Assembly: GCF_900095705.1 (NCBI RefSeq)
Contig: NZ_LT608326.1
Span: forward strand, 248,001-312,000
Direction: 5' to 3'
From: Fusobacterium massiliense
GTDB taxonomy: Bacteria > Fusobacteriota > Fusobacteriia > Fusobacteriales > Fusobacteriaceae
DNA: 64,000 bases
Part shown: piece by piece, positions 30,609 through 38,165 of the stretch
Layout: each line of letters starts with the position of its first letter
Position numbering within the stretch: the first letter of the stretch is position 1
The notes under the pieces: model-generated
What the model saw: only the letters and a program-made list of their open reading frames with translations
Databases searched by the model: none
Told to the model about the DNA's origin: nothing
Translations under genes and position numbers: made by a program

Positions 30609-32171
30609 ATGGATAATAAAAAAGAAATTGAAAGAGCAGAACTACATAGAACAATTTGGGGAATTGCAAATGCACTAAGAGGAAGTGTTGATGGTTGGGA
30701 TTTTAAGCAATATGTTTTAGGAATGTTGTTTTATCGTTATATTTCTGAAAATTTAACTAACTACATTAATAAAGGTGAAATTGAAGCAGGAAATATAGAT
30801 TTTGATTATGCTGATTTGAAAGATGAAGAAGCAATAATAGCTAAAGAAGATTTAATAAAAACAAAAGGTTTTTTTATTTTACCAAGTGAACTATTTATTA
30901 ATATTAGAAAAAGAGCAGAAAAAGATGAAAATTTAAATGTTACCTTGCATACTATATTCACAAATATTGAAAGCTCAGCAAGTGGAACAGAAAGTGAAAG
31001 TGATTTAAAAGGTTTATTTGATGATTTAGATGTCAATAGTAATAAACTAGGTGGAACAGTAGCTAAAAGAAATGAAAACTTAGTTAATTTAATAAATGGT
31101 GTTGGAGATATGAAGTTAGGAGATTATCAGGAAAATACCATTGATGCCTTTGGAGATGCTTATGAATATTTAATGGGAATGTATGCTTCAAATGCTGGAA
31201 AAAGTGGAGGAGAATACTATACTCCACAAGAAGTTTCAGAACTTTTAACTAAACTTACTTTAGTTGGAAAAAAAGAAGTAAATAAGGTATACGACCCAGC
31301 TTGTGGTAGTGGATCTTTACTTTTAAAGTTTGCAAAAATTTTAGGAAAAGATAATGTAAGAAATGGTTTCTATGGACAAGAAATAAATATTACAACATAT
31401 AATTTGTGTCGTATAAATATGTTTTTACACGATATAGATTTTGATAAATTTGACATAGCTCACGGAGATACTTTGATAGATCCAGCACATTGGGACGACG
31501 AACCATTTGAAGCAATAGTTTCTAATCCTCCTTACTCAATAAAATGGGAAGGAGATAATAGTCAAATATTAATTAATGATAGTAGATTCTCTCCAGCAGG
31601 AGTGTTAGCACCAAAATCAAAAGCAGACTTAGCATTTATTATGCATTCTCTTTCTTGGCTTGCACCTAATGGGACAGCAGCAATAGTATGTTTCCCAGGA
31701 GTAATGTATCGTAGTGGTGCAGAACAAAAAATTCGTAAGTACTTAATAGATAATAACTACATTGATTGTATTATTCAATTACCTGATAATCTATTTTATG
31801 GAACAAGTATAGCTACTTGTATTATGGTATTAAAGAAAGCAAAAACTGACAATAAAGTATTATTCATAGATGCTTCAAAAGAATTTATTAAAGTTACTAA
31901 TAGCAATAAAATGACAGAAAAACATATTGATGATATTTTAGAAAAATTTACTAAGAGAGAAAATATAGAATATATTTCAAACCTTGTTGACTATGAAAAA
32001 ATAGTTGAAGAAAACTATAATTTATCAGTTTCAACTTATGTAGAAAAAGAAGATACTAGTGAAAAAATAGATATAGTTGAATTAAATAAAGAAATTCAAA
32101 GAATTGTTGAAAGAGAAGAAGAATTAAGAAAAGAGATAGATAAAATTATTACTGAAATTGAAATTAGATAA
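30609..32171 (+). CDS. hsdM: Type I restriction-modification DNA methyltransferase subunit
   Basis: N6-adenine methyltransferase subunit of a type I system. 520 aa. HsdM N-terminal helical domain (1-150), GGEYYTPQEVSELLTKL (near 197), AdoMet motif YDPACGSGSLLLKFAK (near 226), catalytic motif IVSNPPYS (near 303) and a C-terminal coiled coil that contacts HsdS. Ribosome site GAGG; 24 nt after the initiator-like gene. The other subunits are at 34224 and 38166. Confidence 0.96.
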   Translation: MDNKKEIERAELHRTIWGIANALRGSVDGWDFKQYVLGMLFYRYISENLTNYINKGEIEAGNIDFDYADLKDEEAIIAKEDLIKTKGFFILPSELFINIRKRAEKDENLNVTLHTIFTNIESSASGTESESDLKGLFDDLDVNSNKLGGTVAKRNENLVNLINGVGDMKLGDYQENTIDAFGDAYEYLMGMYASNAGKSGGEYYTPQEVSELLTKLTLVGKKEVNKVYDPACGSGSLLLKFAKILGKDNVRNGFYGQEINITTYNLCRINMFLHDIDFDKFDIAHGDTLIDPAHWDDEPFEAIVSNPPYSIKWEGDNSQILINDSRFSPAGVLAPKSKADLAFIMHSLSWLAPNGTAAIVCFPGVMYRSGAEQKIRKYLIDNNYIDCIIQLPDNLFYGTSIATCIMVLKKAKTDNKVLFIDASKEFIKVTNSNKMTEKHIDDILEKFTKRENIEYISNLVDYEKIVEENYNLSVSTYVEKEDTSEKIDIVELNKEIQRIVEREEELRKEIDKIITEIEIR

Positions 32172-32181
32172 GGAGTGGACT

Positions 32182-33612
32182 ATGGATAATAAGATTAGAC
32201 TTTTTGTCTCTTCTCAAGAGAATCAATATTTTGAAAGAAAAAGTGCAAGAGTAGAACCACTTGATATATTGAAACATTTAGTTGCATTTGCAAATGCAGA
32301 TGGAGGCTCATTGGTAATTGGGGTAGAAGATAATGGAGAAATAACGGGATTTAATAATTCAAAAGCACATAAGATAGATGAATTTAAGAATATGACAGTT
32401 ACAAAACTAAGAGATACTCCTATTTTACCTAAATATGAGATATTTGATGTAAAAAATAAAAAGGGAGAAGAAGATAAAATTTTAGTGATCTCAGTAGAAC
32501 CAGCTTATGATAGAGTTATAAAATCATATGATAGCAATGTTTATTTAAGACAATTTGATAAGACAGAAAAATTAAATCATGAACAAATAACTCAATTAGA
32601 ATATGATAGAGGACAGAGATATTTTGAAGATGAAGTAGTTGAAAATTCTTCAATAGAAGATATTGACTTAGAGTTAGTTGAGTCCTATAGAAAAAATATG
32701 AATTTAACGAATTCAAATTTAGAAGACATATTAAAAGCAAGAAATTTTATTAAAAAAGGACTTTTAACTAATGCTTGTGTACTTTTATTCGCAAAAGAAC
32801 CCACAAAATATCTACCTCAAGCTAGATTAAAATTTGTTAGATATGATGGAACAAAAGCTGGAGTAGGAACCGAAATAAATATCATAAAAGAAATAACTTT
32901 TGATAAAGCTATTCCTAGAATAATAACAGAAGTAAAAGAATTTATAAAAACTCAGTTAAGAGAATTTCAATATCTTGATAGAAAAGATGGAAACTTTAAA
33001 TTAATGCCAGAATATCCAGAATTTGCTTGGTTTGAAGGGGTAGTTAATGCTTTAACTCATAGAAATTATTCTATTAGAGGGGAATATATAAGATTTATTA
33101 TGTTTGATGATAGGATAGAAATACAAAGTCCTGGAAGATTACCTAATATTGTTACCATTGAAAATATTCTAACACAGCGTTATTCTAGAAACCCAAGAAT
33201 AGCTAGAGTATTGTCAGAGTTTGGTTGGGTTAAAGAAATGAATGAAGGTGTTAAGAGAATATATAGCGAAATGGAAAAATTCTTTTTGAAGAAACCAGTT
33301 TACTCAGAACCAGGTAATAATGTTTTGCTTGTTTTAGAAAATAATATATTAAATAGAAATGTTAGAATTGAAGATAATCTAAAAAAATTAATAAATAAAG
33401 ATATATATATAAAATTAAATCTTATTGAAAAAGAAATAATCAAATTTTCCTTTATGAATAAAAAAATTACAACAACAGACTTGACAAAGAAATTAAATAA
33501 AAGTGGATTGACAACTCGTAAATATTTAAAGAAACTAGTTGAACTAGGTATATTGGAGTGGCATGGAACGAGTGCTAGAGATCCAAAACAATATTATACT
33601 TTAAAAAAATAA
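32182..33612 (+). CDS. AlbA_2/Schlafen-domain ATP-binding protein with C-terminal winged helix
   Basis: 476 aa from ATG 32182 (AAGGAG upstream; an earlier in-frame ATG at 32158 lies inside hsdM). N-terminal AlbA_2 domain: ENQYFERKSARVEP, HLVAFANADGGSLVIGVEDNGEITGF (about 35-60). Central RecG-like ATPase-like region with EGVVNALTHRNYSIRGEYIRF, and a C-terminal HTH (TTTDLTKKLNKSGLTTRKYLKKLVELGILEW). Such proteins are common accessories of type I loci; roles in RNA cleavage or regulation are known for other Schlafen-like proteins, not for this one. Confidence 0.78.
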   Translation: MDNKIRLFVSSQENQYFERKSARVEPLDILKHLVAFANADGGSLVIGVEDNGEITGFNNSKAHKIDEFKNMTVTKLRDTPILPKYEIFDVKNKKGEEDKILVISVEPAYDRVIKSYDSNVYLRQFDKTEKLNHEQITQLEYDRGQRYFEDEVVENSSIEDIDLELVESYRKNMNLTNSNLEDILKARNFIKKGLLTNACVLLFAKEPTKYLPQARLKFVRYDGTKAGVGTEINIIKEITFDKAIPRIITEVKEFIKTQLREFQYLDRKDGNFKLMPEYPEFAWFEGVVNALTHRNYSIRGEYIRFIMFDDRIEIQSPGRLPNIVTIENILTQRYSRNPRIARVLSEFGWVKEMNEGVKRIYSEMEKFFLKKPVYSEPGNNVLLVLENNILNRNVRIEDNLKKLINKDIYIKLNLIEKEIIKFSFMNKKITTTDLTKKLNKSGLTTRKYLKKLVELGILEWHGTSARDPKQYYTLKK

Positions 33613-33613
33613 A

Positions 33614-33789
33614 AAGTTACAAGTAGGTTACAAGTAAGTTATAAGCTCAAAAGTTAAAGCTAGAAAAAATGGCAAGTTATATAGGAGAAAAGTTACAAGT
33701 AGGTTACAAGTAAGTTATAAGCTCAAAAGTTAAAGCTAGAAAAAATGGCAAGTTATATAGGAGAAAAGTTACAAGTAGGTTACAAGTAA
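33614..33789. repeat. 76-bp tandem direct repeat, 2.3 copies
   Basis: The unit begins at AAGTTACAAGTAGG and repeats with exact period 76 (matching bases at 33616, 33692 and 33768). Each unit starts with short sub-repeats GTTACAAGTAG, GTTACAAGTAA, GTTATAAGCTC. Copies are identical where they overlap, so the duplication is recent. Lies between the AlbA_2 gene and the RhuM remnant, just after a stop codon. Confidence 0.95.
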
Positions 33790-33792
33790 GAT

Positions 33793-34227
33793 ATGGAAGA
33801 AGTAAAATTTTTATTATATTCATATTTAGAAGATGATGTAAATATATGAGTAATAGTAAAAATAATACTTTGTGGCTTACACAAAAAAGTATGGCAGAAT
33901 TATTTGGAGTAACTTGAGAAAAATACGATTATTTCCAAAATGGAAACAGTCGTAAATAGAGGATTTAAAGGAGAGTTAAAAGAAGAATTAGAATATTATA
34001 ATTTAGATGCCATTATTTCTGTAGATTATCGTATAAATTCCATAGATTATTTACAATAAAGCTGATAATACAAGAGAAAATATGAAGTTTTAAAAGATAA
34101 GGGTAAAATAAGTAAAAGACAAGCAATAGAAAAAGCAGAGAAAGAATATGATATATTCAATAAAACTCAAAAAATAGAATCAGATTTTGATAAGCAAATA
34201 GAAAAACTAAAAAGAGGGAAGAAATGA
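33793..34227 (+). pseudogene. Decayed RhuM-family gene
   Basis: Pieces in different frames read like a RhuM-family protein: MEEVKFLLYSYLEDDVNI, then a stop, LWLTQKSMAELFGVT in another frame and another stop, LDAIISVDYRINSI later, and a C-terminus ISKRQAIEKAEKEYDIFNKT ending in a stop that overlaps the hsdS start (ATGA). Stops, a one-base frameshift near 33857 and large internal deletions leave about a third of the expected 340 codons. RhuM genes are frequent passengers in type I loci. Confidence 0.82.
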
Positions 34228-35435
34228 GTAAATTAGATGAATTGATAAAAGAGTTATGCCCTAATGGAGTGGAATATAAGGAATTAAAGGATATATGTGA
34301 AATAAAAAAGGGAGTTCAGTTAAATAAAGAGAAATTATTAGAAGAAGCTAATTATCCAGTAATAAATGGAGGAATACTACCTTCTGGATATTGGAACAAC
34401 TATAATGTAAAAGAAGATACAATTACAATAAGTCAAGGAGGAGCTTCAGCTGGATATGTACAATATATATCTACTAAATTTTGGGCAGGAGCACATTGCT
34501 ATTACTTAGAATTAAGAGATAAAAATATAAATTATAGATATATTTATCATTTTGTTAAAATGAAACAAGATAAATTAACTTCTTCACAAGTAGGAGCAGG
34601 GATTCCAAGTGTTGAGAAAAAAGTTCTTGAAAATTTATTAATACCTGTTCCACCATTAGAAGTTCAAGATGAGATAGTTAGAATATTGGACGAATTTACA
34701 GCCCTAACAGCAGAGCTAACAGCAGAGCTAACAGCAGAGCTAACAGCTAGAAAAAAACAATATTCTTGGTATAGAGATTATTTATTAAAATTTGAAAATA
34801 AAGTAGAAATTGTAAAATTAAAAGATATAGCTACTGAGATGTATAGAGGAAATGGAATAAAAAGAGAAGAAGTAAGAGAAACAGGAATTCCTTGTGTTCG
34901 TTATGGAGAAATTTATACAGATTATGGAATATCATTTGAGAAAACTAAATCTTATACTGATGAAAATTTAATAACAAATAAAAAATATATAGATTATGGA
35001 GATATTTTATTTGCTATAACAGGAGAAAGTGTTGAAGAAATAGGGAAGTCAACAGTATATATTGGAAAAGAAAAATGTTTGGTTGGTGGAGATATTTTAG
35101 TTATGAAACATAAGCAAGACCCAGTTTATTTATCTTATGTTTTATCAACTGAAAATGCTCAGAAGCAAAAAAGTAAAGGAAAAATAAAAAGTAAAGTAGT
35201 TCATACAAATGCAACAGATATAGGAGAAATCGAAATTCCTTTACCATCATTAGAAGTACAAAAAAGAATAGTGGAAGTTTTAGATAATTTTGAAAAAATA
35301 TGTAATGACTTAAATATAGGACTTCCTGCTGAAATAGAAGCAAGACAAAAACAATATGAATTTTATAGAAATTATCTCTTGACATTTGAAGAAAAATCAA
35401 GACAAGCTATCTTAGCTTGCGAGCTTGCGCAGTAA
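34224..35435 (+). CDS. hsdS: Type I restriction specificity subunit HsdS
   Basis: Chooses the DNA target for HsdM/HsdR. 403 aa with two target-recognition domains: TRD1 from LDELIKELCPNGVEYKELKD to about 155, then a linker with four-residue TAEL repeats (residues 161-175) and ARKKQYSWYRDYLL, TRD2 from about 195, ending in the conserved LPAEIEARQKQYEFYRNYLLTFEE. The last 14 residues (SRQAILACELAQ) come from a shifted frame: an 8-bp duplication shifts the frame into a stop (see the feature at 35414-35429). Starts inside the RhuM remnant stop. Confidence 0.93.
   Translation: MSKLDELIKELCPNGVEYKELKDICEIKKGVQLNKEKLLEEANYPVINGGILPSGYWNNYNVKEDTITISQGGASAGYVQYISTKFWAGAHCYYLELRDKNINYRYIYHFVKMKQDKLTSSQVGAGIPSVEKKVLENLLIPVPPLEVQDEIVRILDEFTALTAELTAELTAELTARKKQYSWYRDYLLKFENKVEIVKLKDIATEMYRGNGIKREEVRETGIPCVRYGEIYTDYGISFEKTKSYTDENLITNKKYIDYGDILFAITGESVEEIGKSTVYIGKEKCLVGGDILVMKHKQDPVYLSYVLSTENAQKQKSKGKIKSKVVHTNATDIGEIEIPLPSLEVQKRIVEVLDNFEKICNDLNIGLPAEIEARQKQYEFYRNYLLTFEEKSRQAILACELAQ
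34704..34748. repeat. 12-bp tandem repeat encoding TAEL in hsdS
   Basis: CTAACAGCAGAG three times plus CTAACAGCT (34704, 34716, 34728, 34740). Each unit encodes four residues (L-T-A-E), so gain or loss keeps the frame but changes the distance between the two recognition domains. The same four-residue repeat differs between EcoR124I and EcoR124/3I, where it alters the spacer of the target site. Confidence 0.97.
35414..35429. repeat. 8-bp tandem repeat at the hsdS frame break
   Basis: AGCTTGCG occurs twice in a row, directly before the stop of hsdS and across the start of the next open frame. One extra copy (three in all) would place the two frames in register and fuse hsdS with the third recognition domain. 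Confidence 0.9.
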
Positions 35436-36054
35436 GCAGCAAGCCCAAAATCTAATTAAAATTCTTCAATATGTTTATGGCTACGTTGAATTAGAATTAG
35501 ATAAGGTTGCAAATATTACAATGGGTGTTTCTCCAAATGGAAATTCAATAACAGATACAAAAAATGAAGAAAATATAGAATTTCACCAAGGAAAAACATA
35601 TTTTGGAGAAACTATGTTGTTACAATCAAACGTATATACAAATGAACCAAAAAAGTATGCTGAAAAGAATAGTATTGTTATGAGTGTGAGAGCACCAGTA
35701 GGGGATACTAATATGACAGATAGGAAAATAGCAATAGGCAGAGGTTTATGTTCTATTCTAGCAGATGAAGAAATTTCTACTACAAAATATTTGTATTACT
35801 ATATACAATCAAATGTTGATAAATTAAAAGCAATGTCAAATGGTTCAACATTTGAAGCTATAAATTCAGAAAATATAAGAAAATTTGCTATTCCTTTACC
35901 ACCACTAGAAGAACAACAAAGAATAGTTGATATTTTAGATAGGTTTGATAAGTTATGTAATGATATATCAGAAGGATTGCCAGCTGAGATAGAAGCAAGA
36001 CAAAAACAATACGAATATTATAGAGAAAAACTATTAACTTTAAAAAAGTTGTAG
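35425..36054 (+). pseudogene. Extra hsdS half: third recognition domain, out of frame with hsdS
   Basis: 209 aa open frame from a TTG at 35425 with no good ribosome site. It contains one target-recognition domain (NLIKILQYVYGYVELELDKVA to about residue 165) and the conserved HsdS C-terminal segment LPAEIEARQKQYEYYREKL. This repeats the conserved segment at the end of the upstream hsdS (35323-35383), so the two can recombine. It is best read as the detached 3' part of a longer or shuffled hsdS, either silent or joined by slippage at the 8-bp repeat. A short independently translated HsdS half is the alternative. Confidence 0.8.
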
Positions 36055-36068
36055 TTTAATTTTCATTA

Positions 36069-36100
36069 AAAATTTCCTAGCAAAAAAGTTAGGAATTTTT
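36069..36100 (+). terminator. Terminator after hsdS region
   Basis: TTCCTA (36074-36079) pairs with TAGGAA (36090-36095), extended by A/T pairs and followed by a T-run. Confidence 0.75.
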
Positions 36101-36119
36101 TATTTTTTAGATAAAAAAA

Positions 36120-36193
36120 GTCTCTTGATGGCTGTATGAGTTCTACGAACTCAATAAACACAGGCTCTTCGAACTAATACGGACGTCAGAGAC
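36120..36193 (+). repeat. Dispersed palindromic repeat, copy 10 (subfamily A)
   Basis: 74 bp (GTCTCTTGATGGCTGTAT start, ATACGGACGTCAGAGAC end), inside the restriction island, followed by the TTTATATTTTCCTATAG flank. Confidence 0.95.
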
Positions 36194-36237
36194 TAATAAG
36201 CATTTAAATTTATATTTTCCTATAGAATAAAAAAATA

Positions 36238-36266
36238 TTGCAAAAAAATACAAAAAAGTATATAAT
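36238..36266 (+). promoter_or_regulatory. Promoter of the AAA ATPase/TOPRIM pair
   Basis: TTGCAA (36238-36243), 17-base spacer, TATAAT (36261-36266), 25 nt before the start codon at 36291. Confidence 0.75.
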
Positions 36267-36290
36267 TACTTAAAGAGGAGGGATGTAAGA

Positions 36291-37553
36291 ATGAAGGTAT
36301 TTATGCTGTCTTTTAAAGTAAATGGAGTAAAAAATATAGAAAAAGAGATTGAAATTAATTTTTATAATAAGACTTTAAAAAGATTTAGTCCTTGTGGTAG
36401 TAATGTAAAAGGAATATTTGGACCAAATGGAATAGGAAAAACTTCTATAATAAAAGGAATGGATATACTTAGAAAAATATCTTTAAATGATAATTATTTA
36501 ACTAATGATTTCAATTTAATTATATTAGATAAAATTATTAATAAAAAAATTGAAAAAGCAAAGTTAGAATTAGAATTTTTAATTATAGATAGCAATAAAA
36601 AGAAATCTAGATATGTACATAGTATAACTGTTGCTATAACTTCCCCTAAAGAAATAAAAATATTGTTTGAAAATATAAAGAAAAAAGATCCAAACACAGA
36701 TCAAATAGTAGGAGAAATTTTAATAGAAAATGGAATTATAAAAAATGATGGATTACATGAAGATGATTTGAAATCTAAAATTGCAGATATTACAAAAAAT
36801 TTATTAGAAAAAAGAAGTATTATAAACATAGTGAAGCCTTCTGTTCTAAAAAGTATAGACCTAGAAAAGATTCATTATTTTTATAAAAAATTACATATAA
36901 AAATTGATAGAGAAGATAGTCATTTAGGATATGCTTTAATGGATAATCCTTTAAAAGATGAAGTACCATTTAATGATTCTGTTGGAAATTATGATATGAT
37001 TATATCTAAAACTAATTTACAGATATTTGAAGAGTATTTAAAAAGAATGACTAAATTTTTAAAGATATTTAAACCAAATTTAAAAAATATAGAATATGAA
37101 AAAAAAGAAGGGAAGGAAGAATATTACATCAATATTTTATTTAAGTATGGCAACTATAAAGTAGACTATGAATTTGAAAGTATGGGTATAAAAAATCTTT
37201 TTAAACTATTTATATATTTTGGAGCTTTAAGTGAAGATGAAGTAGTAGTTATAGATGAAATAGACACAAGTATACATGATATTTATTTGAATAAATTAAT
37301 TGAATTTTTTGCTGTTGACGGAAAAGGACAATTAGTTTTTACTGCACATAATATAACATTACTACAAACTTTAAAAAAATATAAACATTCAATAGATTTT
37401 ATAAATGAAAATATGGAAGTTGTTTCTTGGATAAAAAATGGGAATAGTACTCCTTTTAAATCTTATAAAGATGGATATATAAAAGGTTTACCATTTAACA
37501 TAAAAGAATATGACTTTTTAGAAATCTTTTCACAAGAAAGTGATGTTGAATGA
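36291..37553 (+). CDS. AAA-family ATPase of a restriction-linked pair (RloA/OLD-like)
   Basis: 420 aa SMC/OLD-like ATPase. Walker A GPNGIGKTS at about residues 44-52, Walker B VVVIDEID near 316, and TAHN near 345. No endonuclease domain is fused; the partner gene overlaps by four bases. The pair sits inside a type I restriction locus, as rloA/rloB do in Campylobacter, and ATPase plus TOPRIM pairs also occur in PARIS-type and retron-like defence. The specific system is inference. Own promoter and GAGGAGG ribosome site. Confidence 0.78.
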   Translation: MKVFMLSFKVNGVKNIEKEIEINFYNKTLKRFSPCGSNVKGIFGPNGIGKTSIIKGMDILRKISLNDNYLTNDFNLIILDKIINKKIEKAKLELEFLIIDSNKKKSRYVHSITVAITSPKEIKILFENIKKKDPNTDQIVGEILIENGIIKNDGLHEDDLKSKIADITKNLLEKRSIINIVKPSVLKSIDLEKIHYFYKKLHIKIDREDSHLGYALMDNPLKDEVPFNDSVGNYDMIISKTNLQIFEEYLKRMTKFLKIFKPNLKNIEYEKKEGKEEYYINILFKYGNYKVDYEFESMGIKNLFKLFIYFGALSEDEVVVIDEIDTSIHDIYLNKLIEFFAVDGKGQLVFTAHNITLLQTLKKYKHSIDFINENMEVVSWIKNGNSTPFKSYKDGYIKGLPFNIKEYDFLEIFSQESDVE

Positions 37554-38056
37554 GATATTTGCAGATAATTGTATTGTGTGAAGGTGAAAGTGATGCAATA
37601 TATTTGGATAGAATTTTTAAAACGTTAAAAGAAAAAAATATAGGTACAAATTTAAAGTTTACCCCTATTTCTATAAAAGGAAAAACAAATTTTGAAAATA
37701 AAAAATATATTGATAAAGTAAAAAAGACAAAGTTAAAATTTCAAGGAGAAAGTCAAGTTCTTTATGTAGTTGATACTGATGATATAGATACTTCAAAAAA
37801 AGATTCAGAATTATTAGAAAAAATAGCTGAATATGTAAAAAAACAAGATTGGCATTTTGTGTTTTTTAATAGAGATATTGAAGAAGTACTAAATAAAAAG
37901 GCAAATAGAAAGAATAAAACGAATGAAGCTAGAAGCTACTCAGAAAAGAAATTTAATGAAGTTGATAAAAAAAATTTAAAAGTAAAAAATTATTTAACAA
38001 AAGGAACAAGTAATTTATTCTCAGTAATTTCAGAGAAATTAGGAATGAAAATTTAA
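37550..38056 (+). CDS. Small TOPRIM/RloB-like protein paired with the ATPase
   Basis: 168 aa. IVLCEGESDAIYLDRIF (residues 7-23) and YVVDTDDID (71-79) give the acidic Glu and DxD of a TOPRIM-like metal site. The C-terminal half is lysine-rich. Overlaps the ATPase gene by four bases. In AAA+TOPRIM defence pairs the TOPRIM partner is the effector nuclease or tRNA/DNA-cleaving subunit; here the function is inferred only. Short compared with PARIS AriB proteins. Confidence 0.68.
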   Translation: MRYLQIIVLCEGESDAIYLDRIFKTLKEKNIGTNLKFTPISIKGKTNFENKKYIDKVKKTKLKFQGESQVLYVVDTDDIDTSKKDSELLEKIAEYVKKQDWHFVFFNRDIEEVLNKKANRKNKTNEARSYSEKKFNEVDKKNLKVKNYLTKGTSNLFSVISEKLGMKI

Positions 38057-38065
38057 TAGATATTT

Positions 38066-38098
38066 AAAAAACTTTTCATATTTATATGAGAAGTTTTT
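38066..38098 (+). terminator. Terminator before hsdR
   Basis: AAAAACTTTTCATA pairs with TATGAGAAGTTTTT around a short AT loop, followed by T-run. Confidence 0.82.
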
Positions 38099-38100
38099 TT

Positions 38101-38129
38101 GTGACATAAAATAAAAAATTTGTTATAAT
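38101..38129 (+). promoter_or_regulatory. hsdR promoter
   Basis: GTGACA (38101-38106), 17-base spacer, TATAAT (38124-38129). It means hsdR is transcribed separately from hsdM and hsdS. Confidence 0.72.
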
Positions 38130-38165
38130 CAAATAAAAAAATGATTAAAATTTTTGGAGGGGGCA

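Noticed and set aside
35425-36054. Second, independent hsdS gene
   Set aside because: One recognition domain only, weak TTG start without a ribosome site, and frame relation to hsdS explained by an 8-bp repeat.
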